This document shows, piece by piece, positions 26,725 to 36,122 of a DNA stretch of 64,000 nucleotides. A program made the position numbers and the translations under genes. Below the pieces are notes generated by a model. The model did no database searches. It saw only the letters and a program-made list of their open reading frames with translations, and was not told where the DNA came from. Positions within the stretch are counted from its first letter, which is position 1; each line of letters opens with the position of its first letter. Location: contig CAVROM010000003.1 of the NCBI GenBank assembly GCA_963722815.1, positions 682,001 to 746,000 on the forward strand. Reading direction: 5' to 3'. The stretch is from DASQFQ01 sp963722815 (lineage in GTDB: Bacteria > Actinomycetota > Thermoleophilia > Solirubrobacterales > Solirubrobacteraceae).

Positions 26725-27404
26725 CCACCTTCCGTCTCGCCGGCGTCGACGTGCCGCGCATCGGCCTGGGCACGAACCGCCTCCGCACCGAGCACGTCGG
26801 CTTCATCCGCGACGCGGTGGCCGCGGGCATCCGCCACATCGACACCGCGCACCTCTACACCGGCGGCGAGAGCGAGCGCACGATCGGCGAGGCGATCGAG
26901 GGCGTCGGCGAGGACGTGCTCGTCGCCACCAAGGGCGGCTACCGGGGCGCGCGGCCGGAGGTGCTGCACGCGGAGATCGAGCAGAGCCTGCGCTCGCTCC
27001 GGACCGAGGCGATCGGCCTCTACTACCTGCACCGGGTCGACCCCGCCACGCCGCTGGAGGAGAGCCTCGGCGCGATCAAGGAGCACGTCGACCGCGGCGC
27101 GATCCGCCACGTCGGCGTCTCCGCGGTGAGCGTCGAGCAGATCGAGCGGGCCCGCCGGGTCGTGCCGATCGCCGCCGTCCAGAACGAGTACAACCTCGCC
27201 GACCGCGCCCACGACGACGTCGTCGACTACTGCGAGCGCACCAGGATCGCGTTCGTGCCGTACTACCCGCTGGAGGGCGCCGGCTCGAACGCGGAGAAGC
27301 TCGCCTGGCTGCTGCAACGCTCGCCGGTCATCCTGCCGATCCCCGGCACGCTCTCGATCGAGCACCTGCGTGAGAACCTCGCGGTGCTCACTGACTCCGG
27401 CTGA
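26721..27404 (+). CDS. Aldo/keto reductase, short form
   Basis: 227 residues, shorter than the usual 280-330. The tetrad is present: Asp and Tyr in RHIDTAHLYTGGESE, Lys in VATKGGY, His in YYLHRVDPATP. C-terminal strands and the NADPH-binding IPGTLSIEHLRENL are retained; some helical loops are trimmed. Last gene of the coupled run (ATGA overlap). Converges on the next gene with a 17-base overlap. Confidence 0.85.
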   Translation: MTTFRLAGVDVPRIGLGTNRLRTEHVGFIRDAVAAGIRHIDTAHLYTGGESERTIGEAIEGVGEDVLVATKGGYRGARPEVLHAEIEQSLRSLRTEAIGLYYLHRVDPATPLEESLGAIKEHVDRGAIRHVGVSAVSVEQIERARRVVPIAAVQNEYNLADRAHDDVVDYCERTRIAFVPYYPLEGAGSNAEKLAWLLQRSPVILPIPGTLSIEHLRENLAVLTDSG

Positions 27405-27966
27405 CCACGAGCGCGCACGCGAACGCGGTGATCGCGACCGTCGCGGCGACGGTCGTGACCATGAGGAGCCGCCCGCCGCGGGCCGAGCCGCCTGTGCGGC
27501 GGTAGTGGTGCAGCGTCGCGAGGCTGACGAGCACGCCGAGCCCCAGGAACCACGGCTCGTAGAACAGGAGGTCCCACAGGAACTGCGCGGTCGGGTCGCG
27601 CCGCTCCCAGCCGCGGAACTGCAGTTCGACGACGCCGAGCGCGTCCAGTGGCTTGGTCACGTACGCCGTCAGGGCGTGCGCCGCCGCGTAGGCCGAGCCG
27701 GTGAGCGCGGGGACGATCACGAGCCAGCGCGGGAGCCGCAGGCCCCACGGGCGGACCGTCGCCAGCGCGCCGATCCCGACCAGCAGGATGCCGGCGCCCG
27801 CGACCAGGCTGGCCCGCCGCATGCCCTCCGGGTCCTCGAACGTGCCCGCGATCCCGACCGTCCCACCGAGGCCCTGATAGCCGCGCACGCCGATCGCGTA
27901 GGCGGCCGCCCAGGCAAACGCGGCGTAACCCGCCCAGGCGGGCGAGCGGTGGCGGACGGCGGACAT
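27388..27966 (-). CDS. Four- to five-pass membrane protein, DUF3995-like
   Basis: 192 residues with hydrophobic segments at about 10-27, 53-70, 80-100, 130-150 and 168-188. The early Trp/Ala/Gly pattern (AGYAAFAWAAAYAIGVRG) resembles small DUF3995-type membrane proteins of actinobacteria; this assignment is tentative. No catalytic motif seen. Stands between the aldo/keto reductase operon and an NTF2-like gene. Confidence 0.65.
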   Translation of the reverse strand: MSAVRHRSPAWAGYAAFAWAAAYAIGVRGYQGLGGTVGIAGTFEDPEGMRRASLVAGAGILLVGIGALATVRPWGLRLPRWLVIVPALTGSAYAAAHALTAYVTKPLDALGVVELQFRGWERRDPTAQFLWDLLFYEPWFLGLGVLVSLATLHHYRRTGGSARGGRLLMVTTVAATVAITAFACALVVSRSQ

Positions 27967-28047
27967 GCGTCGAGGGTGCCGCGCCGACCACCGCGAGCGA
28001 GGCGGGTCAGCAGCAGTTCGAAGGTTCGGAAAGCCCCACGCCCGCGG

Positions 28048-28425
28048 TCACGCGTCGCGGATCTTCCAGAACGAGTCCTTCCGGGTGACCGTGTCGTCGG
28101 CTCCGAACGTCCACAGATCGCAGCCCCGGACCTCGATCCGCTCGCCCTCGACGGTCGTGCCGGTGATCGTCCATTCCGACAGCCCACGGTCGCCGGAGAC
28201 GAAGTGACCGCCGGCTTCGTAGTGGACGTCCGGGATGCCCTCGAAGCGCGCGGCCAGCCCTCGGCGCACCTCGCTCTTGCCGACGAACCGCCGGCCCCAT
28301 GGGTCGGGCCCGCGCGGGGTCTCGAGCACGCAGTCCTCGGCGAAGTGGGCCATGATCGCGTCGAGGTCGTGACGGTTGAAGGCCTCGAGCACCTCCGTCA
28401 GGACGTCCAGCCTGCGCTGGGTCAT
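28048..28425 (-). CDS. SnoaL/NTF2-like protein
   Basis: 125 residues with the polyketide-cyclase-like pattern: VLEAFNRHDLDAIMAHFAEDCVLETP, then GKSEVRRGLAARFEGIPDVHYEAGG. Single-domain cone-shaped barrels of this kind act as isomerases, cyclases or ligand-binding proteins; the role is not decidable here. ATG start; divergent from the VOC gene with 83 bases between. Confidence 0.85.
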   Translation of the reverse strand: MTQRRLDVLTEVLEAFNRHDLDAIMAHFAEDCVLETPRGPDPWGRRFVGKSEVRRGLAARFEGIPDVHYEAGGHFVSGDRGLSEWTITGTTVEGERIEVRGCDLWTFGADDTVTRKDSFWKIRDA

Positions 28426-28508
28426 GGGTGAACGCTACCGGCTCCGTCTCCGGTCCTAGGTCCAATTGCGCCTGGGAACTCCGACCGCGCCACACCTACC
28501 GTTGCGCG

Positions 28509-28949
28509 ATGGATACGAATGGAGACCGCCCACGTCCGGTGGGCATCAACCACGTCGCGCTCGAGGTCGACGATGTCGGCCGCGCGGTCGCGTTCTACGG
28601 CCGGCTGTTCGAGCTCCGGGGTGTCGAGCGCGCGTACGGCGGCGCGTTCCTCGACCTCGGCGATCAGTTCATCGCGCTGTTCCCGCCCGGAGCCGGCGAG
28701 GATCGGCACTTCGGGCTCGTCGTCGACGACAAGGAGCGCGCGCGACGCGTGCTCGCCGCCGAGGGGGTCGACCTGCTGCCCGGGCCCCGCCTCGACTTCC
28801 GCGATCCGTTCGGCAACCGCGTGCAGGTCGTGCAGTACGACCAGATCCAGTTCCTGAAGGCGCCGGAGGTGCTGCAGGCGCTGGGCCTCGCGGCGCTCGG
28901 CAAGACCGACGCGGCGCTGGCGGAGCTGCGGTCGAACGGGCTCGCCTGA
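28509..28949 (+). CDS. VOC (glyoxalase/bleomycin-resistance) superfamily protein
   Basis: 146 residues. INHVALEVDDVGRAVAFYGRLF and HFGLVVDDKERARRVL are the two beta-alpha-beta-beta-beta modules, with DPFGNRVQVVQYDQ near the end. The module histidines and a late acidic residue could bind a metal. A 30-residue Leu/Ala-rich C-terminal extension is unusual. Substrate unknown. Followed by a perfect hairpin. Confidence 0.85.
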   Translation: MDTNGDRPRPVGINHVALEVDDVGRAVAFYGRLFELRGVERAYGGAFLDLGDQFIALFPPGAGEDRHFGLVVDDKERARRVLAAEGVDLLPGPRLDFRDPFGNRVQVVQYDQIQFLKAPEVLQALGLAALGKTDAALAELRSNGLA

Positions 28950-28957
28950 ACGCACAA

Positions 28958-28980
28958 CGGCCCGCCAACTTGGCGGGCCG
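28958..28980. terminator. Hairpin between VOC gene and MMPL exporter
   Basis: Perfect 11+1+11 inverted repeat (CGGCCCGCCAA, C, TTGGCGGGCCG). It starts 8 bases after the VOC stop and lies 28 bases from the converging MMPL stop, so it can serve both strands. No T-tract. Confidence 0.75.
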
Positions 28981-29007
28981 CTGACGTCGGGGGTGGATGG
29001 AAGGGGA

Positions 29008-31209
29008 CTACGCCGCGACGGGCACCACTTCGCCCTCGTGCTCGAGCTTCGGCAGCCAGCCGAGCTTGCTCGGCAGGTACCAGTTGCGGTCGCCGAGGAG
29101 CTTCATCGTCGCGGGCAGGAGCACCGCGCGGACGATCGTGGCGTCGATGAAGATCGCCACGGCCAGGCCGATGCCGAGCATCTTGAAGTCGATGATCGAC
29201 AGCGTCCCGAAGATGGCGAACACGCCGACCATCACGAACGCGGCGCTGGTGACCGTGCCGGCCGTCTGCTTGATGCCGTGCTCCACGGCGTCCTCGGTCG
29301 TCATGCCGCTGTCGAACGCCTCACGGACGCGGCTGAGGATGTAGACGTGGTAGTCCATCGACAGCCCGAACAGGATCACGAACAGGAACAGCGGGAGCCA
29401 GGCGACGACGAACCCGGGGGTCTCGAAGCCGAGCTGCTTGTGCAGCCAGCCGTGCTGGAACACGAGCGTCAGCACGCCGTAGGACGCGCCCACGGAGAGC
29501 AAGTTCAGGATGATCGCCTTGATCGGGACGACGATCGAGCGGAACGTGACCATGAGCAGGAGGAACGCGAGCGTGAGGACGAACCCGAACACGATCGGGG
29601 CGGAGCCCTTCACGAGGTCGTTGTAGTCCTTCGACTGCGCGGCGTTGCCGCCGACGACGACCTCGGCGCCCTTCAGCTTGCCGACGGTCGCGGGGACGAG
29701 GTCCTCGCGGATGTTCTCGAGCGCGGCGTACGACTTGGCGTCGTTGCCCTTGCCCTCGATCGGCAGGTCAACCACGGCGACGCGGTGGTTCTGGCTGTAC
29801 TCGACGCTGATGCCGCTGTTGATGCCGTCGGTGTGGGCGGCGCGGGCCTTGAGGTCCGCGATGGCGCCCTTGACCTCGGGCGTCGTGACGTCCTTGGCCG
29901 CGATGACGACCTGCTCGGGGGCCTCGCCGCCGGGGAACGCCTTCTGCATCTTCGACAGCGTCTTCATGATCGGCGTCTGCGGGAGCTGCTCGATGCCCGA
30001 GGACGCGGTGTGCATGCCGAGCGCCGGGATCGACAGCGCGACCAGGAGGCCGGTGGCGAGCACGGCGGCGACCAGCGGGCGCCGCATCACGGGGCGCAGG
30101 ATGGCCGACCACACGCGGGACTCGGTGCGGCGCTGCATGCGCTTGCCGAGGAACGGGATCCGGCCGCGGTCGACGCCGTCGCCGACCTTCGAGAGCATGG
30201 CGGGCAGGACGGTGATCGACCCGAGCATCGCCATGGCGACGACGATGATCGACCCGGTCGCGAGCCCGGCGAACTCCGCGTCACCGGCGAAGTACAGGCC
30301 GGCCATGGCGGCCATCACCGTCAAGCCGGAGACCAGCACGGTGCGGCCCGACGTGGCGGCGGCGGCGTTCAACGCGGCTTCCTTGCTCCGCCCGGCCTTG
30401 CGCTCTTCACGCTCGCGCCGGATGTAGAACAGCGAGTAGTCGACGCCGACGGCAAGACCGACGAGCAGGATGACGTTGGCGGTGGACTCGCTGACCGGCA
30501 TCAGCTGGCTGACGATCGCGACGAGACCCATCGAGCCGGCGACGGCGGTGAGGCCGAGCAGCAGCGGGAGCCCGGCGGCCACGAGCGCGCCGAACGCGAG
30601 CAGCAGGATGCCGAGCGTGATCGGCAGCGAAAGCGTCTCCGCCTTCTGCATGTCCTTCTCGAACACGCCGCCGAGCTCGTTCTCGGCGCTGGCATCGCCG
30701 AACTGGGAGATGCTGAACTCGGGATGGGACTTCTGGAGGCTCTTCGTGGCGGCCAGGACGGGCTTGACCCGCTCCTTGGTGACGATGAGCTTGCCGGGGA
30801 TCTCGAACATGACCTTCACGGTGTGCCGGTCGGGCGAGATCAGGTAGTCGCTGTAGCCCTTGCCGTACGGCGAATGGACCTTGCGGACGTGTGCCTCGGC
30901 GCCGATCTGCCTCTCGACGTCCGTGACGACGGCCTTGTACTGAGGATCAGAAGCCTTGAGCGTCTTGCTCTGGATGAGGATGGTCTCCTCGGAGGCGGTC
31001 TGCTTGGCGTGCGGGAAGTTGTCTTCCTGGATCTTCTGCGCGCGGCCGGACTCGCCGGGGAGCGTCTGCTCGACCTTCTTCGTGCCGAGGTTGTTGCCGA
31101 TCAAGAACGCGACGATCACGAAGGCAAGCCAGCCGAAGATGGCGATCTTGCGGTGCTGGGCGCTCCAGCGCCCGGCCCGGGCAGCGATGCCCTTGGGCTT
31201 GGTACTCAT
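29008..31209 (-). CDS. MMPL-family RND transporter
   Basis: 733 residues, 11-12 membrane helices in two repeats, each preceded by an extracytoplasmic domain. GLAVGVDYSLFYIRREREE and FGLSMDYHVYILSRVRE are the two GxxxDY-type proton-relay motifs of MmpL proteins. Exports lipids or hydrophobic compounds. ATG 31209 has AAGGAG five bases upstream. Divergent from a two-component pair, which probably controls it. Confidence 0.9.
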   Translation of the reverse strand: MSTKPKGIAARAGRWSAQHRKIAIFGWLAFVIVAFLIGNNLGTKKVEQTLPGESGRAQKIQEDNFPHAKQTASEETILIQSKTLKASDPQYKAVVTDVERQIGAEAHVRKVHSPYGKGYSDYLISPDRHTVKVMFEIPGKLIVTKERVKPVLAATKSLQKSHPEFSISQFGDASAENELGGVFEKDMQKAETLSLPITLGILLLAFGALVAAGLPLLLGLTAVAGSMGLVAIVSQLMPVSESTANVILLVGLAVGVDYSLFYIRREREERKAGRSKEAALNAAAATSGRTVLVSGLTVMAAMAGLYFAGDAEFAGLATGSIIVVAMAMLGSITVLPAMLSKVGDGVDRGRIPFLGKRMQRRTESRVWSAILRPVMRRPLVAAVLATGLLVALSIPALGMHTASSGIEQLPQTPIMKTLSKMQKAFPGGEAPEQVVIAAKDVTTPEVKGAIADLKARAAHTDGINSGISVEYSQNHRVAVVDLPIEGKGNDAKSYAALENIREDLVPATVGKLKGAEVVVGGNAAQSKDYNDLVKGSAPIVFGFVLTLAFLLLMVTFRSIVVPIKAIILNLLSVGASYGVLTLVFQHGWLHKQLGFETPGFVVAWLPLFLFVILFGLSMDYHVYILSRVREAFDSGMTTEDAVEHGIKQTAGTVTSAAFVMVGVFAIFGTLSIIDFKMLGIGLAVAIFIDATIVRAVLLPATMKLLGDRNWYLPSKLGWLPKLEHEGEVVPVAA

Positions 31210-31320
31210 TGCAACTCCTTCTCGGGGGGAGGGAAACACGAGAGTCACTGTCCCGATTTCCGGGTGCGCTTTCGGCAGGGCCAGCCTGCGTCTCGTGGGT
31301 TCTCCGATGACCTCCCGGGG

Positions 31321-31336
31321 GTGCGGTTGACCGCAC
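31321..31336. promoter_or_regulatory. 16-bp palindrome upstream of MMPL/kinase genes
   Basis: GTGCGGT-TG-ACCGCAC, a perfect 7+2+7 inverted repeat in the 152-base divergent spacer. It overlaps a possible -35 (TTGACC, 31327-31332) for the kinase gene. Typical of a dimeric regulator site; the adjacent NarL-type regulator is a candidate ligand. Confidence 0.55.
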
Positions 31337-31361
31337 ACCGTGTTCGGTACAGACTCGTCTC

Positions 31362-32963
31362 GTGACGGTCCTCGGCGTGAGCCATTCCGACCAGCGCCGA
31401 ATGGCGTGGCGCTTCTCGGCACCCGAGCTCAGCCACGGCCTGTGGACCGGCCTGTGGGCCGCGCTGGTGGCGGCGGTGCTGATCGTCGTCGCCGAGACGC
31501 TGACCGCGGACGAGACGCCGGCGGGCTACCGGATCCTGTTCCGGCTGGTCGGCACCGCGTACGTGGCATGCGGGCTGATCGCCTGGCGGCGGCGGCCGGA
31601 CAGCCGCAGCGGGCTGCTGATGACGGCGACCGGGTTCCTGCTCTTCTGCGAGCCGCTGCTCGACGGGTTCGGCCGGCTCGGCGATCTCACCGAGGACGTG
31701 TGGAGCATCACGATCGTCTGGCTGCTGCTGACGATGCTCAGCGGCGGGCACCTGACCTCGCGCGTCGACAAGACGCTGGTCGGTCTGTTCGTGTTCGAGT
31801 TCGCCGTCGAAGCAGCGCGCCTGGCGACCGGCGGCGGCGACGACGGAGCGCTCGCCCAAGTCGAAGCGACGGTGGTCGCCATCGGCTGCCTCGGCACCGC
31901 GGTCGCGATCGGTGTGCGGTACGCCCGCGCCAGCGGGCCGCGGCGGCGCGCGCTGTTGCCGAGCGTCGCGGGCATCGGTGCGCTGCTCCTGTTCGCGTTC
32001 GCCCAGGGCGGCGAGACGCCGATCTGGTTCCGCTGGGTCGCGGTGCTCTCGCTGCTGGCCGTCCCGGCGGGCTTCCTCGTCGGGCTGCTGCGCTCGCGGC
32101 TGGCCCGCGGCGGCCTGGCCGACCTCTTCCGGCGCCTGCCCACGATGCGCGGCGAGGACCTCCAGCCCGCGCTCGCCCAGGTGCTCGGCGACCCGACCGC
32201 CGAGATCGTTCGCGGGCATCCGTACGCGGACGGCGGGCGGGGCGCCGCGGTGATCAACGATGAGGCGACGCTCGTCTACGACGCCTCGCTCGACGACGAC
32301 CCCGAGCTGATCGAGGCGGTCGTCTCGGCGGCGGCGATCGCGCTCGAGTCGCGCGCGCGGCTGGAGCGGATCGTCACGGCCGGCGACGACGAGCGGCGGA
32401 GGCTGGAGCGCAACCTGCACGACGGCGCGCAACAGCGGCTCGTCGCGCTCGCCATGCAGCTGCGGCTGGTGCAGCACGAGATCCACACCGACCCGGCGGC
32501 GGCTCAGGCGCTCGTCGACAGCGCGAGCAAGGAGCTCGCCCTCTCGCTCGAGGAGCTGCGCGAGCTCGCGCGCGGGATCCACCCGGCGGTGCTCGACCAT
32601 GGGCTCGAGCCGGCGCTGCACTCGCTGGCCGGCCAGGCGACGGTGCCGACCGAGGTCGCCTACGACGCGGAGGGGAGGCTGCCGGAGCCGATCGAGCTGG
32701 CCGCCTACTTCGTGACGTCGGAGGCGCTCGCCAACGTCGGCAAGTACGCCCGGGCGGACAGCGCGAGCGTGCGTGTGTCACACGACGACGGCGCGCTGGT
32801 GATCGAGATCGCCGACGACGGGGTCGGCGGCGCCGATCCCACGCGCGGCTCGGGGCTGCGTGGGCTCGCCGACCGCGTCGAGGCGCTCGACGGCCGGCTG
32901 CGGGTCGTCAGCCCGCCGGGGGCGGGGACCGTGGTGCGGGCGGAGCTGCCGTGCGCGTCGTGA
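31362..32963 (+). CDS. Sensor histidine kinase with multi-pass N-terminus
   Basis: 533 residues. About seven membrane helices (about 25-245), a short cytosolic linker, then HisKA_3 (RRRLERNLHDGAQQRLV, H353) and an ATPase domain with IADDGVGGAD. GTG start at 31362; GTG 31377 and ATG 31401 are alternatives. Overlaps the regulator gene by 13 bases. Divergent MMPL exporter suggests it reports on membrane or exporter substrates. Confidence 0.92.
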   Translation: MTVLGVSHSDQRRMAWRFSAPELSHGLWTGLWAALVAAVLIVVAETLTADETPAGYRILFRLVGTAYVACGLIAWRRRPDSRSGLLMTATGFLLFCEPLLDGFGRLGDLTEDVWSITIVWLLLTMLSGGHLTSRVDKTLVGLFVFEFAVEAARLATGGGDDGALAQVEATVVAIGCLGTAVAIGVRYARASGPRRRALLPSVAGIGALLLFAFAQGGETPIWFRWVAVLSLLAVPAGFLVGLLRSRLARGGLADLFRRLPTMRGEDLQPALAQVLGDPTAEIVRGHPYADGGRGAAVINDEATLVYDASLDDDPELIEAVVSAAAIALESRARLERIVTAGDDERRRLERNLHDGAQQRLVALAMQLRLVQHEIHTDPAAAQALVDSASKELALSLEELRELARGIHPAVLDHGLEPALHSLAGQATVPTEVAYDAEGRLPEPIELAAYFVTSEALANVGKYARADSASVRVSHDDGALVIEIADDGVGGADPTRGSGLRGLADRVEALDGRLRVVSPPGAGTVVRAELPCAS

Positions 32964-33595
32964 TCGCGGACGACAGCCTGCTGGTGCGCGAGGGGATCGC
33001 CTCGCTGCTGCGCCGCGCGGGCGTCGAGGTGGTGGGCGAGGCCGACGACGGCGAGCAGCTGCAGCGCGTCGTCGACGAGCACGAGCCGGACGTCGCGATC
33101 GTCGACGTGCGGATGCCGCCGACGCACACCGAGGAAGGGCTCGCCGCCGCGCGCGAGGTCCGCGCGCGCCACCCCGGGATGGGGATCCTGATCCTCTCCC
33201 AGCACGTCGAGGTCGGGATCGCGATGCGCGCGCTGGTCGAGAGCCCGGCGGGGCTCGGCTACCTGCTCAAGGAGCGGGTGACGGACCTCGAGGACTTCGC
33301 CGGCACGCTGCGCCACGTCGCCGCCGGCGGCTCGGCGCTCGACCCGCAGGTGGTCGCGCGCCTGCTCGCCGACCCGCGCGGCGAGGGCCCGCTGAGCACC
33401 CTCACCGACCGTGAGCGGCAGGTGCTCGAGCTCGTGGCCGAGGGACGCACCAACAAGGCGATCGCCGAGCGGCTCGACGTCAGCCAGCGCGCCGTCACCA
33501 AGCACGTGACGTCGATCTTCGCGAAGCTCGAGCTGCCGCCCGGCGAGGATGACCACAGGCGCATCCTCGCCGTGCTGACGTACCTACGCCACTAG
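32951..33595 (+). CDS. NarL/LuxR-family response regulator
   Basis: 214 residues: receiver with D7/D8, D52 and K107, and a LuxR helix-turn-helix (TDRERQVLELVAEGRTNKAI). GTG start inside the kinase gene. Its TAG stop and the stop of the converging DHA2 gene share one CTAG tetranucleotide at 33592-33595. Confidence 0.93.
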   Translation: MRVVIADDSLLVREGIASLLRRAGVEVVGEADDGEQLQRVVDEHEPDVAIVDVRMPPTHTEEGLAAAREVRARHPGMGILILSQHVEVGIAMRALVESPAGLGYLLKERVTDLEDFAGTLRHVAAGGSALDPQVVARLLADPRGEGPLSTLTDRERQVLELVAEGRTNKAIAERLDVSQRAVTKHVTSIFAKLELPPGEDDHRRILAVLTYLRH

Positions 33596-35132
33596 TGCGC
33601 GACCAGCACCGGCGCGGCCCCGGCCGCCTCCGGCGCGTCCGGGTCGTCGACCGGCTCCGGCTTCTGCTTCGGCAGCAGCACGATCGCCACCACGAACGCG
33701 ACGACGATCAGCGCCAGCGCGTACCAGAACGTCGCGCCGAAGGCGGCGGCCAGATCGGGAGCGACCCGCTCGCGGACGGCCGGCGGGAGGGTCCTGCCGA
33801 TCCCGCCGCCACCCCCGCCGCCCACGTGGCTGACGATCTCGTGGGTCAGCAGCACCGAGAGCACGGCGGTGCCGATCGAGGCGCCGACCTGCTGCTCGAT
33901 GTTGAGCGTCGTGCTGGCGCGGGCGATCGCCGCGCGGCGCAGCGTCTGCATCGCGCCCGAGAACGTCGGCATCATCGTGAAGCCCATCCCGAGGCCCATC
34001 ACGAACAGCGCGGCGCCGAACACCCAGTAGGACGTGTCGGCCGCAAGCTGGGTGAGCGCGAGGAACGAGAGTCCGACGACGACGAGGCCGAAGGGCACGA
34101 TCCGCCCGACGCCGGTCTTGTCGGTCAGGCGCCCGGCGATCGGCATCGCGATCATCGCGCCGAGGCCCTGCGGCGCCAGCAGCAGGCCGGTGTCCATGGC
34201 GCTCTCGCCGCGGACGACCTGCAGGTACAGCGGTAGCAGCAGCATGCCGCCGAAGACCGAGATGATCACGAGGACCAGCGTCACCGAGCTGGCGGCGAAC
34301 ACGCGGTTGGTGAACAGCCGCAGATCGATCAGCGCGTCGGACGTGCGCAGGCCGTGGAACACGAAGCCGGTCACCATGGCGATCCCGATCAGGCCCGGCA
34401 CGATGACCTGCCAGCGGCCGAAGCCGCCGGCGCCGCTCGTCTGGGCGAGGCCGTAGATGAACAGCGCGAGGCCGGGGGAGAGCAGCGCGAGCCCCTGCCA
34501 GTCGAGGCGGTGAGCCGGCTGCGGCACGTCGCGGGCGAGGATCCGCTGCGAGGCGATCAGCGCGGCGATCCCGATCGGCAGGTTGATGAAGAAGATCCAG
34601 CGCCACGAGGCGGCATCGACCAGGTAGCCGCCGAGGATCGGGCCGATGATCGGCCCCAGCAGCATCGGGACGCCGATGATCGCCATCACGCGGCCCACCC
34701 GCTGCGGGCCTGCGGCGCGCGTCAGGATCGTCATGCCCAGCGGCATGATCATGCCGCCGCCGAAGCCCTGCAGGACGCGGAAGAAGATCAGCGACTCGGA
34801 GCTCCAGGCCAGTCCGGACAGCATCGAGCCGATCACGAACAGGAAGATCGAGGTCATGTACAGGCGCTTGGTGCCGAAGCGGTCGGCGGCCCAGCCTGTG
34901 AGCGGGATGACCGTGGCGAGCGCCAGCGTGTAGCCGGTCGCGACCCACTGGATGGTCGACAGCGGCGCGTCGAACTCCTTCGCCAGCGTCTGGATGGCGA
35001 CGTTGACGACGGTGACGTCGAGGATCGACATGATCGCGCCGAGCACGACCACGGAAGCGATGAGGAGGACGCCGCGATCGAGCTTGTCGTCGCGGCGGCG
35101 GAAGCGTTGGGGGGAATAGGAGAGGAAGCCAT
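33592..35132 (-). CDS. DHA2 (EmrB/QacA) family multidrug efflux transporter, N-terminus out of frame
   Basis: About 14 membrane helices. Helix 1 VVVLGAIMSILDVTVVNVA, motif A (GWAADRFGTKRLY) and motif C (GPIIGPILGGYLV) are present. The main frame has no start before GTG 35052, which lies inside helix 1. An ATG at 35132 in another frame would give a natural N-terminus if the C6 tract (35109-35114) had one more C. So this is either a sequencing slip or a true frameshift. Divergent from a TetR gene that presumably represses it. Confidence 0.85.
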
Positions 35133-35155
35133 CGCGGAAAAGTGTAGCGAGAAGT

Positions 35156-35170
35156 GGAGGTCGTACCTCC
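35156..35170. promoter_or_regulatory. Candidate TetR operator between efflux pump and TetR
   Basis: GGAGGT-CGT-ACCTCC, perfect 6+3+6 inverted repeat in the 60-base divergent spacer. A second, overlapping pair (GTACC 35163-35167 with GGTAC 35179-35183) lies next to it. Position between the two starts suits control of both genes. Confidence 0.6.
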
Positions 35171-35192
35171 GCTTAGTCGGTACCATGTTCCT

Positions 35193-35843
35193 ATGGCCAT
35201 CGTCCAGCGCCCACTCCGCGCCGACGCCGCGCGCAACCGCGCCAGGCTCCTCGTCGCGGCGAAAGAGGTCTTCGCCGCGCGCGGGCTCGACGCGACGATG
35301 GACGAGGTGGCGCGCCGCGCGGGCGTCGGCGTCGGCACCGCCTACCGGCGCTTCCGCAACCGCGACGACCTGATCGCCGCGCTGTTCGAGGAGCGCCTCG
35401 ACGAGTTCATGGACCTGCTCGACGCGTCGCTCGCCGATGACGATCCGTGGCGCGGCCTGAGCGGCTTCCTCGAGCGCTCGATGGAGATGCAGGCCGCGGA
35501 CCGCGGCTTCAAGGACCTGCTGCTGCAGAGCGCTGAGGGCCGTGAGCGGATGCGCCTGTTCCGCTCCACCATCCGCCCGCTGGTGGCCGAGCTGGTCCGC
35601 CGCGCGCGCGACGCCGGCGTGCTGCGCGCCGACGTCGTCGAGGATGATGTCCTGCTCGTGAGCCTGATGACCGGCGCAGTCGCCGATTTTGCCAACGACG
35701 TGGAGCCCGAGCTGTGGCGCCGCTCGCTCGCGCTGCTGCTCGACGGGCTGCGCGCGAACGGCGCCTCGCCGCTGCCCGTCGGCCCGCTCGACGCCGATCA
35801 AGCCGACCGTGCGATGGCCGCCTGGCGGCCGGGGAGACGCTGA
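35193..35843 (+). CDS. TetR-family repressor
   Basis: 216 residues. N-terminal helix-turn-helix (LVAAKEVFAARGLDATMDEVA, then GVGVGTAYRRFRNRDDLI), C-terminal ligand domain of the kind paired with DHA2 pumps. Divergent from the efflux gene; probably relieves repression on binding a pump substrate. Two bases upstream of a zinc-finger gene with which it is likely co-transcribed. Confidence 0.92.
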   Translation: MAIVQRPLRADAARNRARLLVAAKEVFAARGLDATMDEVARRAGVGVGTAYRRFRNRDDLIAALFEERLDEFMDLLDASLADDDPWRGLSGFLERSMEMQAADRGFKDLLLQSAEGRERMRLFRSTIRPLVAELVRRARDAGVLRADVVEDDVLLVSLMTGAVADFANDVEPELWRRSLALLLDGLRANGASPLPVGPLDADQADRAMAAWRPGRR

Positions 35844-35845
35844 CC

Positions 35846-36122
35846 ATGTCCCGCTGTACCCACCTCGACCAGGTCGAGATCCTGGAGGTCCCGGAGACCG
35901 TCGCCGGCTGCGAGGAGTGCCTCGCCCAGGGCATGCAGTGGGTGCACCTGCGCATGTGCCAGACCTGCGGCCACATCGGCTGCTGCGACAACTCGCCCGG
36001 GCGCCACGCGACGCGGCCACAACGGCACGACCGGCCATCCGATCATCCGCTCCGCGGAGCCCAACGAGGACTGGAGCTTCTGCTACGAGGACGATCTGAT
36101 GTTCATTCTGCGCTCGTCGTGA
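35846..36122 (+). pseudogene. UBP-type zinc-finger protein, frameshifted
   Basis: Intact first part carries the zinc ligands: CTHLDQ, VAGCEECL, WVHLRMCQTCGHIGCCDNSPGRHAT. Near 36016 the frame changes; with one base of CGGCC removed it continues RHNGTTGHPIIRSAEP and ends at the TGA 36120-36122, the normal family C-terminus, about 91 residues in all. Bacterial relatives are small proteins often beside TetR/MFS genes; function unclear. Overlaps the converging gene by 20 bases. Confidence 0.75.

Noticed and set aside
33592..33595. Shared CTAG stop of two converging genes as a functional site
   Set aside because: Striking but expected by chance for close convergent TAG stops.
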